Position numbers and translations under genes: made by a program. 64,000 nucleotides of DNA, from contig NC_080680.1 in the NCBI RefSeq assembly GCF_030445035.2, positions 97,531,157-97,595,156 on the forward strand, written 5' to 3'. This document shows positions 1-11,679 of the stretch, in pieces. Below the pieces are notes generated by a model, which was not told the origin of the DNA, ran no database searches, and worked only from the letters and a program-made list of their open reading frames with translations. This DNA comes from Dasypus novemcinctus. Lineage: Eukaryota > Chordata > Mammalia > Cingulata > Dasypodidae. Position 1 is the stretch's first letter. Each line of letters starts with the position of its first letter.

Positions 1-2043
1 TTGTCTCAGTGCTCGAGCCAGTACTTCCAAGACAATGTTAAATAGGAGCGGGGACAATGGGTATCCTTGTCTTGTTCCTGATTTTAGAGGGAAGGATTTC
101 AGGATTTCGCCATTGTAAACAATGTTGGCTTTAGGTTTTTCATATATACTCTTTATCATGTTCAAAAAGTTTCCTTGTATTCCGATCTTTTGGAGTGTTT
201 TTATCAGGAAGGGGTGCTGTATTTTGTCAAATGCCTTTTCTGCATCTATAGATATAATCATGTGGTTTTTTTCTCTCAATCTGTTTATATGGTGTATTAC
301 ATTGATTGATTTTCTTATGTTGAACCATCCTTGCATACCTGGAATAAATCCCACTTGGTCATGGTGTATAATTTGTTTAATGTGTTGTTGAATACGATTA
401 GCAAGTATTTTGTTAAGTATTTTTGCGTCTAGGTTCATTAGAGAAATTGGTCTGTAATTTTCCTTTCTTGTGGTGTCTTTGTTTGGCTTTGGTACTAGGG
501 TAATGTTGGCATCATAGAAGGAATTAGGCAGTGTTCCTTCTGTTTCGATTTTTTGGAATAGTTTCAACAGGATTGGTGTTAGTTCTTTCCGGAATGTTTT
601 GTAGAATTCACCTGTGAAGCCGTCTGGCCCTGGGCTCTTCTTAGTTGGGAGATTTTTAATGACTGATTCTATCTCTTTGCTTGTGATTGGTTTGTTAAGA
701 TCATCAATTTCTTCTTTCGTCAGTATGGGCTGCTTATGTATTTCTAGGAATTTGTCCATTTCCTCTGAATTGTCATTTTTGTTGGAATATAGTTTTTCAA
801 AGTATCCTCTTATGATAGTCTTTATTTCTGTGGGGTCAGTGGTGATATCACCTTTCTCATTTCTTATTTTGTGTATTTGCATCTTTTCTCTTTTTTTCTT
901 TGTTAGTCTCGCTAAAGGTTTGTCAATTTTGTTGATCTTCTCAAAAAACCAGCTCTTGGTCTTGTTTATTTTTTCAAGTGCTTTCTTATTTTCTATTTCA
1001 TTTAGTTCTGCTCTTATCTTTGTTATTTCCTTCCTTCTTCTTCCTGTTGGGTTACTTTGTTGTTGTTTTTCTAATTCCTTCAAATGTGCAGTTAATTCTT
1101 CAATTTCTGCTCTTTCTTCTTTTTTGATATATGAATTTATGGCTATAAATTTCCCTCTCAGTACTGCTTTTGCTGCATCCCATAAATTTTGGTATGTTGT
1201 GTTATCATTATCATTTGTTTCAAGGTAGTCATTGATTTCTTTTGAGATTTCCTCTTTGACCCACTGTTTTTCTAAGAGTGTGCTGTTTAATTTCCAAATT
1301 GTCGTGTGAAGTCTGGGTCTCTGTCCCTTGCAAATTTCCATCTTGACTCCACTGTGGTCAGAGATATTGTTTTGTATGATTTCAATCTTTCTGAATTCAT
1401 TAAGCCTTTCTTTGTGGCCTAGCATATGGTCAATCTTGGAGAATGTTCCATGTGCGCTTGAGAAAAATGTATATCCTGCTGTGTTTGGGTGTAATGATCT
1501 ATATATGTCTATTAGATCCAGCTCTTCTAATATACTGTTCAAATGTTTTGTTTCTTTAGTGATTCTCTTTTGAGATGTTCTGTCCAGAGTTGATAGTGGT
1601 GTATTAAAATCCCCCACTATAATTGTAGATGCATCTATTCTTTCACTTAGTTTTTCCAGCATTTGCCTCACATATTTAGAGGCGCCCTTGTTAGGAGCAT
1701 AAATATTTATGATTGTTCGATCTTCTTGACAGATTGTCCCTTTCACTAAAATATAGTATCCTTCTTTGTCTCTCACAATTGTTTCACATTTAAAGTCTAT
1801 TTTGTCTGATATTAATATAGCTACTCCTGCCTTTTTTTGGTTGTTGTTTGCTTGTATGATTGTTTTCCAGCCATTCACTTTCAACCTCCATGAGTCTCTG
1901 GGTCTAAGATGTGTTTCTTGTAGGCAGCATATAGATGGGTCGTATTTCCTTATCCAGTGTCCCAGTCTGAATCTTTTGATAGGTGAGTTTAATCCGTTGA
2001 CATTCAGTGTTATTACGTTTAGAGAGTTATTTATGGTAGCCAT
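1..2043 (-). CDS. L1 ORF2p, endonuclease and reverse transcriptase (N-terminal part, open to window edge)
   Basis: Starting at ATG 2041-2043, I read every codon in frame down to base 1 and found no stop in 681 codons. ORF2p nicks target DNA and primes reverse transcription on L1 or SINE RNA. The apurinic-type endonuclease domain (about residues 1-240) keeps the expected catalytic blocks: Asn14 in TLNVNGLN, Glu in LQETHL, Tyr in NIYAPN, Asp and Asn in VGDFNTPLS, and Asp-His in [10 protein letters not shown] linker/Z region follows, then the start of the RT domain, with [12 protein letters not shown], the RPISLMN block and the first catalytic aspartate in [13 protein letters not shown]. The second catalytic motif (YADD/FADD) and the cysteine-rich C-terminus lie beyond the left edge. 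Confidence 0.93.
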   Translation of the reverse strand, partial: MATINNSLNVITLNVNGLNSPIKRFRLGHWIRKYDPSICCLQETHLRPRDSWRLKVNGWKTIIQANNNQKKAGVAILISDKIDFKCETIVRDKEGYYILVKGTICQEDRTIINIYAPNKGASKYVRQMLEKLSERIDASTIIVGDFNTPLSTLDRTSQKRITKETKHLNSILEELDLIDIYRSLHPNTAGYTFFSSAHGTFSKIDHMLGHKERLNEFRKIEIIQNNISDHSGVKMEICKGQRPRLHTTIWKLNSTLLEKQWVKEEISKEINDYLETNDNDNTTYQNLWDAAKAVLRGKFIAINSYIKKEERAEIEELTAHLKELEKQQQSNPTGRRRKEITKIRAELNEIENKKALEKINKTKSWFFEKINKIDKPLARLTKKKREKMQIHKIRNEKGDITTDPTEIKTIIRGYFEKLYSNKNDNSEEMDKFLEIHKQPILTKEEIDDLNKPITSKEIESVIKNLPTKKSPGPDGFTGEFYKTFRKELTPILLKLFQKIETEGTLPNSFYDANITLVPKPNKDTTRKENYRPISLMNLDAKILNKILANRIQQHIKQIIHHDQVGFIPGMQGWFNIRKSINVIHHINRLREKNHMIISIDAEKAFDKIQHPFLIKTLQKIGIQGNFLNMIKSIYEKPKANIVYNGEILKSFPLKSGTRQGYPLSPLLFNIVLEVLARALRQ

Positions 2044-2123
2044 ATTTTGGTTGGATTTGTGTTTGTTATATTTTGTTTGTATTATTTTATTTTCCCCTTC
2101 TATTTTTGTCTTTCTTGTTGCTT

Positions 2124-3095
2124 TTACACTCTCCTCCATCTCTGACTGTCCTGTTTTTTCCTTTCTTCCTGCAGAATTCCCTTAAGAATTTCTTGAAGGG
2201 GAGGTTTCTTGTTGATATACTCTTTCAGTTTCTGTTTATCTGTGAATATTTTGAACTCTCCATCATTTTTGAATGCTAGTTTAGCTGGATAGAGTATTCT
2301 TGGTTGGAAATTTTTTTCCTTTAGTACCTTGACTATATCATACCACTGCCTTCTTGCCTCCATCGTTTCAGATGAGAAATCAGCACTTAATCTTATGGAG
2401 TTTCCCTTGTATGTGATGGTTTTCTTTTCTCTTGCTGCTTTTAGAATTTTTTCTTTGTCTTGAGCATTGGATAATTTGACAAGTATATGTCTTGGGGTGG
2501 GCCTGTTGGGGTTTATGACCAGTGGAGTGCGCTGTGCTTCTTGGATATGTACATCTGTCTCTTTCAGTAGATTTGGGAAGTTTTCATTCATTATTTCCTG
2601 CAACACTCCTTCTGACCCCTTTCCCTTCTCTTCTCCTTCTGGAATGCCTATAATACGTATGTTTGAGCGTTTTGCGTTATCATTCAGGTCCCTAAGTCCT
2701 ATCTGGATTTTTTCTACCTTTTTATTGACCACTTCTACTATCTGTTTGATTTCCAATGCACTGTCTTCCACATCACTAATTCTCTGCTCTGCCTCTTCTA
2801 GTCTGCTGATATTTGCTGCAAGTGTATTTTTGATTTCTTGAATTGTGGTGTTCATTTCCATCATATCTGTTATTTTTTTGCGCATGTCTGCAATTTCCCC
2901 TCCAAGTGTTGTCTTCACGCTGTTAACCTCTTTCATTACTTCATCAAATTTGTCGGTGATAAATGTTCTGAGATCTTTCATTGCTTGTGCGAAGTCCTGC
3001 CCCCCTTCCTGATTTTCAGTTTGTTGATTGGATTCAGCCATGTTTTCCTGATTACTGGTTTGGTTTGTAGATTTTTGTTGCTGTCTTGTCAGCAT
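2124..3095 (-). CDS. L1 ORF1p, RNA-binding nucleic acid chaperone
   Basis: A 323-codon intact frame. L1 ORF1p trimerises, coats L1 RNA in the cytoplasmic ribonucleoprotein and acts as a nucleic-acid chaperone. The sequence shows a polar, Gln/Asn-rich N-terminus (about residues 1-35), a heptad-patterned coiled coil (about 40-138), an RRM-like domain starting near residue 145 at [10 protein letters not shown] and ending near 238, and a C-terminal domain (about 239-305) with the conserved block [19 protein letters not shown]. The length is close to the roughly 340 residues usual in mammals. The first ATG starts a short basic leader; an internal Met at residue 20 is possible but less likely. The ORF1 stop is followed after 80 bases by ORF2, as in other mammalian L1s. 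Confidence 0.93.
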   Translation of the reverse strand: MLTRQQQKSTNQTSNQENMAESNQQTENQEGGQDFAQAMKDLRTFITDKFDEVMKEVNSVKTTLGGEIADMRKKITDMMEMNTTIQEIKNTLAANISRLEEAEQRISDVEDSALEIKQIVEVVNKKVEKIQIGLRDLNDNAKRSNIRIIGIPEGEEKGKGSEGVLQEIMNENFPNLLKETDVHIQEAQRTPLVINPNRPTPRHILVKLSNAQDKEKILKAAREKKTITYKGNSIRLSADFSSETMEARRQWYDIVKVLKEKNFQPRILYPAKLAFKNDGEFKIFTDKQKLKEYINKKPPLQEILKGILQEERKKQDSQRWRRV

Positions 3096-3880
3096 TTTTT
3101 CTTGATGGGTTTAATCAGTTCCTTAGCTTCTTTGTCTAGTCTTGGAGATTAATTAGCTGTTGTTTTTGCGTAAGTGTTATATCTTCTCTTTGTCACTTTG
3201 TTCTTCTTATTCCAATTTCTTATTGCTAGTTAAGCTCACTTTAAAGGAAAGTATTAGAGCTGGGGAAAGTCAACTGTGTAAGGAAGGAAAAAGTGTGAAG
3301 TAGTATTGGTGATATATGTTTACAAAGCAACAATATGAGTTCTGGGAGGATGGAGGTTAGATCATGTAAATTGTGTAGAGTTATAGTAGTAGGAAAGTAC
3401 CTATAATGAGGTAGACGACTGAATATGGGAGGAATGTGGTACGTACTAAGAGGCTATTGTTTTCGTGAGAGAGGGAAAGAGAAAAGAAAGGTAATAGTTT
3501 CAGGGACGAATACCAGATGGAAAACTAAACAAAGGTATTAGAAATTAAGAGTTAGACACTTTGTGGATCAAAGAAAGGGAGATGGAATATAGGAGAGATA
3601 GCAGATGGTGGAGGATATCAAGTTGTAGGGGAAAGGGGATAGTGTAGATAGGCTAAATCTATTCACAGAGAAATGAGGCAGTGGAGGGTGAGGAAACCCA
3701 GCAAATGTGAGGTATTTCCTGTAGGACCTATTGTATTGTTAAGGTAAAATAGTATAAGAAGAATATTGGGGACAAGAAAGAGAGGATTGAAAAAAAAAAA
3801 AAAAAGAACAACAAGAACAACAACAAAAAAAATAAATAAAAAATAAAGAAATAAAAAAAAAACCAAAGAACATAAACCCC
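3096..3880 (-). other. L1 5' UTR, ORF1-proximal part
   Basis: Non-coding leader between the GC-rich tract and ORF1. On the L1 sense strand it is T/C- and CA-rich with a long T-rich stretch at its upstream end. No reading frame of note is present. Confidence 0.7.
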
Positions 3881-4150
3881 GCCGCCAGGCTCGGCTGGGC
3901 TCAGCTGGGCTCCGGTCCCCTGCCCGCCGCCCGCCGCGGCTCGGCTGGGCTCGGCTGGGCCCGGCTGGGCTCGGCTTTCCCGCCCGCCGCCCGGCGCAGC
4001 GCAGCGCGGCTCGGCTCTCCCGCCCGCCGCCGGGCGCGGCGCGGCTGGGCTCGGCCGAACTCAGCCGGGCTCTGCCCCCCCGCCCGCCGCGGCTCAGCCG
4101 GGCTCGGCCGGACCCGGCTACCCTGGCCGCCGCCCGCCGGGGCTCCGCGC
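3880..4150 (-). repeat. GC-rich simple repeat inside the L1 5' UTR
   Basis: A CpG-dense low-complexity tract built from imperfect units such as CGGCTGGGCT and CCGCCCGCCG, lying between the promoter monomers and ORF1. Next to it (3790-3866 on the plus strand) is an A-rich tract, which is T-rich in the L1 sense strand. Both appear to be part of this L1 family's leader, not separate insertions, but I cannot prove that from one copy. Short frames across it are compositional artefacts. Confidence 0.75.
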
Positions 4151-4189
4151 AGTGCTAGCTGCCTCGGCTCCACCTACCCAAGGAGGGAA

Positions 4190-4582
4190 TCCTCCACACG
4201 TAGCTGGGATCTCCGTGTATATTTCACTGATGGATCCTCTCTGTTACCTTCCCTCCAAATCGATGTCCAGACACCTCCGGACCAGGAAAAATCCCGAAAC
4301 AGCTGGTCCCAAAGAGTCTCCGACGCCTCCCAGCCGATTCCCCCCAGGAGCTTGTAACCAGGAAGTTCACTCAGCCGCCATCTTGCCTCCCCCTCCTGAA
4401 AAGCCCCAATTTATATCTTATTGACCATTCCTTTCCGTTACCTTCCCACCAAATCGATGTCCAGACACTTCCTGCCCTGAAAAAATCCTGAAAAAGCCTG
4501 GTCCCGGAGAACCTCCAGCGGTGCCCAGCTGCCTCTTCCCAGGAGAGACGGCAAGGCAAGCTCACTCAGCCACCATCTTGCC
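4190..4582 (-). promoter_or_regulatory. L1 5' UTR promoter: two tandem monomers with YY1-like boxes
   Basis: Two head-to-tail copies of a roughly 195-base unit are visible. Each begins with a YY1-type core: plus-strand GCCGCCATCTTG at 4374-4385 and GCCACCATCTTG at 4569-4580. Each also contains the shared block AAATCGATGTCCAGACAC (plus strand, near 4258 and 4451) and, near it, a diverged GGTCCC-type block. YY1 at the 5' end directs accurate initiation of human L1, and tandem monomers form the mouse L1 promoter. Promoter function here is inferred from that analogy. Confidence 0.7.
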
Positions 4583-7500
4583 GGAAGTCTAGTCTGTGCA
4601 AGTATTATTAAAAAGAAGGAAAAAATGAGAGCAGTTTTAATAAGAATTGTCTTCTGATATGAAATGGTGCCCATGCTATATACTGCCAAGTGAAAAAAGC
4701 AAATTTGATATATACAAATGTGATTCTATTTTTGTCTTAAAAGTCTAAGTTCATGTGTGTAGGAATAAAGTCTGTCAGAAACCCTGATAAACTCTTAACA
4801 ATAGTCATCTATAGACAAGGGATTTGTGGATGAGGGAATCTCTTTTAACTTTTCATATTTCTGGTTACTTTTTGTTTTAAAGTAGGTGTCAGGAAAAATT
4901 GTGAAAGATTTCAAATTAGGCAAAAAGGATCACTGGGTCTTCTGGATCCATAATCCAATTTTTATAGTCTTTGAATTATTTTCCAGCTCTCTCAAGTCCT
5001 AGAACACTGATGATCATGCACATGATTCTTGTCCATAGAAACGTAAATGAGTTATGTCTGGTGGAATACTCTTGATTATTGCCCAATGGATGGATTACTT
5101 TTGTACCTATTTGTGCTCCCCCCCCTCCCCCCAGCTTTCCTGATTATGTGTGTGGTTCTCTGAACTCTTCTTTGAACTGGTTGTAACAACCAACAGGTTC
5201 TCTCATTAATTAGTGAATTTTTAAAAAATGCCAAACATATCTTCATTTTATATTTGTGTGTGTCATGATTTTACCACTTCAAAAATGTCTCCTTTAGCAC
5301 ATTTATTACCTTTGTAATTAAAAGTAAAATCTAGAAATATTTAAATAGAAAAAAAATCCAGAGACACTCCAAAGACCTTCTAAATCAGAACTCCAGGGTG
5401 AGGGGTCCCCAGATTCTGCCATTTTGATTCCTGCACCCCCACAAGTGCTGGTTTCACTGATGAGCAGGAAGCTGAGCTTCAGGCACAGCAAAGAGGAGCA
5501 TGACTAAAGGTCTGCGGGGACCCCCCCAGCCTTCCCCATGGATCTTGCTCCTCAACTGGGTGGAGCTCCTGGCCCCCATCGCCACCTGCCCAGAGACACT
5601 GGCAGGAAGGGCATGGGAACTCCTCTGGGAGAGGGACTGCTTGTTTCTGATTGGCTGGGCCTCTCAGAGGGAAGATATTCTAGGCAAATTTGTTTGCTGG
5701 ATGTTTCAGGTATTTAGGAAAGCAGAGAAATCACCAAAATGGAAATACATTTTAAATACTGATGTTGAATACAAGTTCAATAACCAGTACAGCAGGAGAT
5801 AATAAGATTGGCATCCCCGTACACTTTGGGGTGTACTCTGGAGCACTTGGCTGGCGGTCTGGTGACTGTCTGGACTGTGTGCACAACCTCACCCATTGTC
5901 CAGATTCGAGGCCCCCTGTCTACCTGCCTCTCCTGGCAGTCACAGGCCCATTCTGTTAACAGGCACCAACTGGGTACTGGGAAAGTGATTTCAATTTTAT
6001 ATATTTATTGTGTATTCAGCCACTTTTCATGAATCTGGACCATCCTTTGGTTGGTTCCCAAGGAGATTCTAAGTAGATGAACCTGTCTTCAGCATTCTTT
6101 TTCCTACCTTTTACTGTTAAAATGTAGCACAAGCCTGATTCCTAGCCTTATTCCTTACCACATTGGGAAGGTCTCTTATGTTTTGCTCTTAAGGATGCTG
6201 TTGGATATTTTTTTATTGTGTTTTTTTTTTTTTCTTTATGACAACAGAAGTCTGTCTGGAGAAAAAATTAGAAAATACTGAGAAGCTAAAAGAAAGAGAG
6301 AAGAATAAAAAGTCATTCACTATCTCATGATTCCTACGTGACTGTTCTGTTAACACCTTGGTATGAGCAATAGTAATTTTATTTTAAATTTTTATTAGAA
6401 AAACAGTTACTTGTATAGCAGGTATCATTTAATTATGTGTGTGCCGGTAACCGTGCTGAGAGTAATAATGCTTGGTGACAAGCATTATTTTAGCAAATCC
6501 TCACAGAAAACTTCTCTACGGCATAGGTACTGTTATCCTCATTTTACAATCAAGGAAACTGAGCCTGAGAGCGCTTTCCCAATTTACCTAACATCATATA
6601 GTCAGTAACTGTTTAGACAAGACTCAAACCCAGGTGTCCTTCATGCCCATGCTCAAGTTCTTACCTACACTCTATGGTCTCCTAGTCCAGAACTTTTCTC
6701 GCAAATATATTTTAAAAACAAAACTAAAATCCTACTGGACATCTGATTCTGCTATTAGCTTTTATACATTAATATATTATTAACATCTTTCAATGCCATT
6801 TATTTTTCTTCTACAAATGTGCTGGCTGCACGGTGTTTCATTACATGGATATGTTTTATTTATTTTTAAATAGTTTCATATCAAAACAAGAAATAAAAAC
6901 TGGTTGTAAAATATTCAAACAATTTTAAGAAAATAACCTGCAAATCCTCCTCCCCCGTGCTGCTGAGCCCCACTCCGCAGAGGAAATCACCATGGACAGA
7001 ATGATGTGTATGCATCCACCTTTCTTCTGTGTAATGTATTAGATGTAATGTATTGAGTCTTCTTTGTTCTTTAATGGAATGGGAGAATACTAGACTACTA
7101 TTTGCTTTTCACGTGCAATATATTGTGTACATCATTTCAAATCTACACATCCTTGTTAAAGCACAAGAGTCACGATGCCACGTGTGACTCTTGGGTAACT
7201 GGGAGGATGGTGGAGCAGTTTATTGAGACTGGAAGACGACAGGAGGAGCAGTTTGGGGGGCACGCCAGACTTGAGATGTCTGTGAAATATCTAAGTGGTA
7301 ATAACAAGTAAGCACTTGGCCCTATGACTTCGGAGCTCAGGGTGGGATAGGGCTGGATGTCAAGATGTAGGGGCCAGCAGAGAATGAGGGTCTGTAAACC
7401 CATGGCAACAGGTCCCTCTGCTGAGGTGGAGCTGCACCTTTAGAAAGAGCATATGCTCTTCAATTCACCTCGGTCCGCACCTGTCACTCACATTGCCTGC

Positions 7501-8060
7501 CAGGTCATTGAGGCTTTGAGCTCTGTAATCATGGTGTATTGTCAGGAGGTATTAAGAAAAATCATCCAAAACTTGGAAGTAAGGCAAAAGGAGGGCAGCC
7601 TGTCTGTCAGGGTCTTTCTGGGATATTGCTTAACAGGCCCACCCAAGGACCATTCCCTTATCTCGGTATCTTGGGAATGTGCTAAGGGAATGTGCACCTT
7701 TATTTGACTTCCCATTTACTATGGATTAAAAGCCCAGACCCTGTGAAGCTACATGCTAAGTTGTAGATTTTTGCCAGGTAAGATAACTAGTTTTGACCAC
7801 GGCCAGGGAAAGGTACACGGTCACGCTGACCAGTCTCACTGTAACTTGGGTCCTGGTGCTGCTTGGTGATGCTGGTGGTATTCTCAGGGCTCTCAGTGCT
7901 TTTCCACCCTCTGGGGCCACCATTTCGCAATGTTGCCTCATTTCGGCCCATCTTCTCAGCTTCATCCTCTCCTGTACATGAGCTCTGCAAGCTCTTAGCT
8001 AAGGCTGGCCGGCCAGCATGGGTCAGCGTGGCTCTGGCCATGTCCAGAAATTTCACCATG
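4583..8060. other. Intergenic DNA between the L1 and the solo LTR
   Basis: AT-rich unique-looking sequence with short homopolymers (C-runs near 5118-5132, T-run near 6220). An old MIR fragment lies near 6.5 kb. I see no exon with convincing splice sites and no recognisable protein; the frames here are short and unremarkable. Confidence 0.5.
6475..6640 (-). repeat. MIR-type SINE fragment (diverged)
   Basis: The plus strand reads like the reverse complement of the MIR core: a run resembling 'cattttacaga..aggaaactgagcc', then 'cctaa.atcatatagtcagtaa', then 'actcaaacccaggt'. Diverged and lacking clear ends, consistent with an ancient mammal-wide insertion. Confidence 0.55.
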
Positions 8061-8065
8061 CTGTG

Positions 8066-8727
8066 TGTGGCAGTTTGAGATTATTTTATGAATCCCAAAA
8101 AGAGAAAGATTGTGTTTGTAAACGCATCTATTCCTCTGGGTGTGATACCCTTTGATTGCATTAAGTTCAACTGAGATGACTTTTATTACATTACCTGTTA
8201 TGATTAGGGCATTTGATTTGACCAACTCAGGTTGAGACCCCGCCTCCTTGCTGGGTCCGATATAAATGGACACTCACTCAAGAAGAAACAGGGAAGGAAT
8301 AAACTTTGTCATTTTTGATCCTGCCATGTGACAGAAAGGAGAAGGCTCAAACTTAGTTCTGGGAGAGAGGGCCTGTTTTCCTGACAGCTTAGAGCTGACC
8401 TTGGGAAGAGAGCCGAGCCTGATCTAGAAAGCCCTGAGAGATAAGCCCTATGCCAGCCTACGGCTGAGATCTGGAAGAAGCTGGGCCCACGGACACTCAA
8501 GAGGCAGAGGAAGCCCAGAGGGAAGGCTGAAACCTTGCAAAGATCGCCCACCATCTTGCTTCAACCCATGGCAGCTGACTTTGGTGAGAAAGTATCTTTT
8601 ATCGTACCTTGTTTTGAGTTAGACTTTACATGGCCTTGGGGCTGTAACCTTTTACCCCAAATAAATACCCTTTATAAAGGCCAATGGATTTTTGGTACTT
8701 TGCATCGGCAGCCCTTTGGCTAACACA
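8066..8727 (+). mobile_element. Solo LTR of an endogenous retrovirus-like element
   Basis: A 662-base element begins TGTGGCAG and ends CTAACACA, the TG...CA termini of an LTR. It is flanked on both sides by the perfect 5-base duplication CTGTG (8061-8065 and 8728-8732). Internally it has a TATA box (TATAAAT, 8261-8267) and a polyadenylation signal (AATAAA, 8660-8665), giving a U3-R-U5 layout in the plus orientation. No gag, pol or env sequence lies next to it, so this is what recombination between two LTRs leaves. It resembles an LTR family I recall as common in xenarthran genomes; the family name is not certain. It carries no protein. Confidence 0.85.
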
Positions 8728-8732
8728 CTGTG

Positions 8733-11679
8733 CCTGGAGTGGGTTTTTTTCTCTCTGTTGTGCTGGGCTCTTTCAACCTGGAGACTTAGGTCCTTCCTTC
8801 AGCCCTGGAAATTTTGCTTTTATTATTCCTTTGATAATTTTTGCCCCTCCTTTCACTCTTTTCCCTCCTCTGGGAATTCCTAATGGTTGGATGTTAGTCT
8901 GGATTGTGTCTCTAGATTTTTTTCTTGCTCCTGCTTTCCATTTCTGCCCTTTGTTCTGCCTTCTGAGAAGGACCTCAACTGTACATTGCGTCAATTCTAC
9001 TGGATTTTTTTCCGTAAAAACTTTTTAAAAGGAGTTGAAGCTCTTTTTTTGATCTCAGTTGCTTTCTTGTTATGTTCTGTTTTGTTTTACCTCTCTGAGG
9101 TTATTATAGTTTTGGATTATTTTTAAAACACTCTTCTTTTCCCTGCATTGCCTCTGCTTCCGGCTGCCTTTCCCAGGTTGGCTGATTTGGCCTTCTCCCT
9201 TTCACGGTGGAAGCTTTCTTCAACTTTCTGTGGGTCCTTGGCTTTCCAGGGTGGTGCATGTGTGTATCTACACATGCATGCGTGAATGTGTGTGCTACGT
9301 GTGCATGGCATGTTGATTGGTGGGTGTCACTATCAGATGATGAGATAGTGAATCAAGTCAGCCTTTTTATTGCGGGACCTCCCACTATTTGTGTCCGAAG
9401 GTCTTTTCTCTGAAGCCATTTTTTCCAAAAAAAAGTTCCAGTATACTCCCTGGGGGATAGATGCCTGGTTGCAGGCAGTCTGGGAGCAGGGAAGATCCTG
9501 GGCTGGGGGGTGAGAACTGTTGAGTGCAGATGCTCCCACTCATTTCAGTCACACACCTCACACAGTCCTCTGCTTTGCCTGGAGTCCCCAAACCCAGAGC
9601 CTTTGATTTCCCCAGAGAATAAATGAGATGAGAGGGGAAGGAATAGGATTCCTCGGCTGTACAGAGCAGGGGAGGAGACTGGGGGTCTGTTTCTCTGGTT
9701 CCCACCCTCTGCCTCCCATCATACCAGGGGTCTCCTTGTCCCCAGCCTCTCAGGGGTCCCTTGGGACCAACCAGATCATTTCTGGATGCTTGCCTTCCCT
9801 GCTCTGCTAATTTAGTTAACATCCTCCCATCAGCTTTCCCTCTTCCAAAATTTTCAAATTCTGTTATTGAAATCTCCTCTCACATGAATTTTGTCCTTAA
9901 AGATGATGCCCTCTTTATTCCATGTCAGTGTAGTGGGGTTTGGGGTTGAAAAAGATAAGTGCATATGGTCAATATATCTTGTTTAATTAGAAGTCTAGTT
10001 TCTAGAGAATAAAAATCAAATTCTTGTGATTCAATATTTATTTTTTAAACTTTGATGATAGTTTTTTAAAAAGGTAAACATTTATTAATCTCCCGTTTTA
10101 TTGCTTCAAGGCAGAGTGTGATCCGAACTGTTTCTTTGGCAACTTTATGAGGTTTCCTTCATATCATGGTATAGAGTCAACTTTGGTAAATGTTCGAAGT
10201 ACAATAGAAAAGGGATGTAGTCTCTAGGGTAAGAGCCGGGGGGTATGTCTGATTATTAAACCTTATTAATTATTGAAATCCTCTGGCTTCTTATTTTTTT
10301 GTCTACTTGATCTGTCATACTAAGGCGGTGTGTTAGTCTCAAATACAATTGATTTTTTCCCTGCATTTCTAACAGATTTTGCTTTTATTTAATGCTACCT
10401 AATACACATGGGCGTTCATGGCTTCTGTACCTTCATTATAAATGCCCCCTATCAGCATGAAACTACTTTGTCCCATTCAGGGCGACTGTCTTGAATTCTA
10501 TGCTGTTTACAGGCATTGCTTCAGCAGTGGGATGGTGGGTTTCTCCAAGGAGCCTGTGGCTGCTGATGAGGGTTGGGGACAGTGGTAGAGTGCCGGGGGG
10601 GTTCTTGGGGTTTGGCAATGAGGAGCTATAGTGAAGGTGGGAGGGAAAAAACTGGGTTTTGACAGGCTGGGGAAATAATGGGAAGATGAGGCCGTGGAGG
10701 CGCCAGGATCCTGCAGACAATACACTTTTAAGAAGGTTGACCGTCACAGAGGAAAGAAAGCAGAGTCCTCAGTGGGTGACAGCATATGGGACTTCAAACT
10801 GCTGGGGGAAAGGGGAGTGGGAGGGTGAGGCTGGACATTTGGGAGCCAGAAGGCTGAATGAAGATGTAGGGACCTGGGCAGGGGCTGCCTTGGGAAGGGA
10901 GGCGACCTGCTCTCGTGTGGCTGCTGAGGGAGGGAAGGGAAGCAAGGATGAGGGGCTGGGTGCTAGACTGGTAGTGAGTCAGGACAGGGCCAGGAGGGCC
11001 TCTGTGGGCATTCCAACCCAGTGTGGTAGGAAGCCGGATCTCTGAGAAGTGAGAAGAAAGGTTACCAGTTTGGATTAACTGCTGTGGAGAATGGCCCAGC
11101 CAAGAATGAGATGGAAGCCCATGGGGCCAGGTGTGAACAGGGGTGCACATTTGTTTTATTCCTGCAGTGCTTGGCAGCCCAGGGAAGATGGAACATTGGA
11201 CCCAGGGCTAATGGGGGCTGATATGGCCAAGGAATCTTGACCCAGTGGAACTGAAGAGTGTGACCATAGAGTCTAGGCTTCGTGGGGAACGAACCCAAGA
11301 CAAGATGGCCTGGGAAGAAGGGACCAGAACTTGGATGGAGGGAAAGTGTGGGCAGCTGTGACTGAGGAGGGTGTAACACTTTCCTAAGAGGTCACCTCTG
11401 ACCACAGCTGATGGTGGAACCCCAGGAGTGGAGGCAAGGGGTCCTTGTGGAGACAAGAAGAGGTCAACAGCCAACAGCCCGAGAGGGCGGGATGCTGGGT
11501 GGGTCGCTGTGGTCACCCTGGCCAATGGCAGAGGTGGGTGAAGGGGCTGAGTCAGGTCTGCATGTTTCCCGAAGAGGAGCCTTGAGATGCGAGGGCTTGT
11601 ACAGAGCAGGAACAGGAGCAGGATGTGGCCCCCATGACCCCCCTCAGAAGCACAGGGATGTGGAGGTGCCCAAGGACTC
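8733..11679. other. Intergenic DNA downstream of DAB2IP
   Basis: A T/C-rich stretch (8733-9250) grades into ordinary sequence, with an AT-rich block at about 9950-10450 and GC-rich sequence from 10.6 kb. No recognisable exon, RNA gene or clear repeat family could be assigned. Confidence 0.45.

Larger units (their letters stand above)
1..4582 (-). mobile_element. LINE-1 retrotransposon, full-length 5' end, runs off left edge
   Basis: An L1 lies antisense to the window. Reading right to left it has a 5' UTR of about 1.49 kb (4582 to 3096), ORF1 (3095-2124), an 80-base spacer and ORF2 (from 2043 to the left edge). The 5' end is placed at about 4582 because the element opens there with the same box (GGCAAGATGG on the minus strand) that opens its second promoter monomer, and unrelated AT-rich DNA follows. 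ORF1 is complete and ORF2 has no in-frame stop over the visible part, so the copy is young. The 3' end, poly(A) tail and target-site duplication are outside the window, so completeness and activity cannot be judged. Orientation is the same as DAB2IP, but the element is intergenic, about 8 kb beyond the gene's 3' end. Confidence 0.95.

Noticed and set aside
614..1573. Plus-strand hydrophobic frames of 81-204 codons in the first 1.6 kb
   Set aside because: They are the antisense of the L1 ORF2 frame; the Phe/Ser/Leu richness is the complement of Lys/Glu-rich ORF2 codons.
3901..4173. 90-codon Pro/Ala/Arg-rich frame near 4 kb
   Set aside because: Low-complexity GC-rich repeat in the L1 5' UTR, with no domain and no conservation expected.
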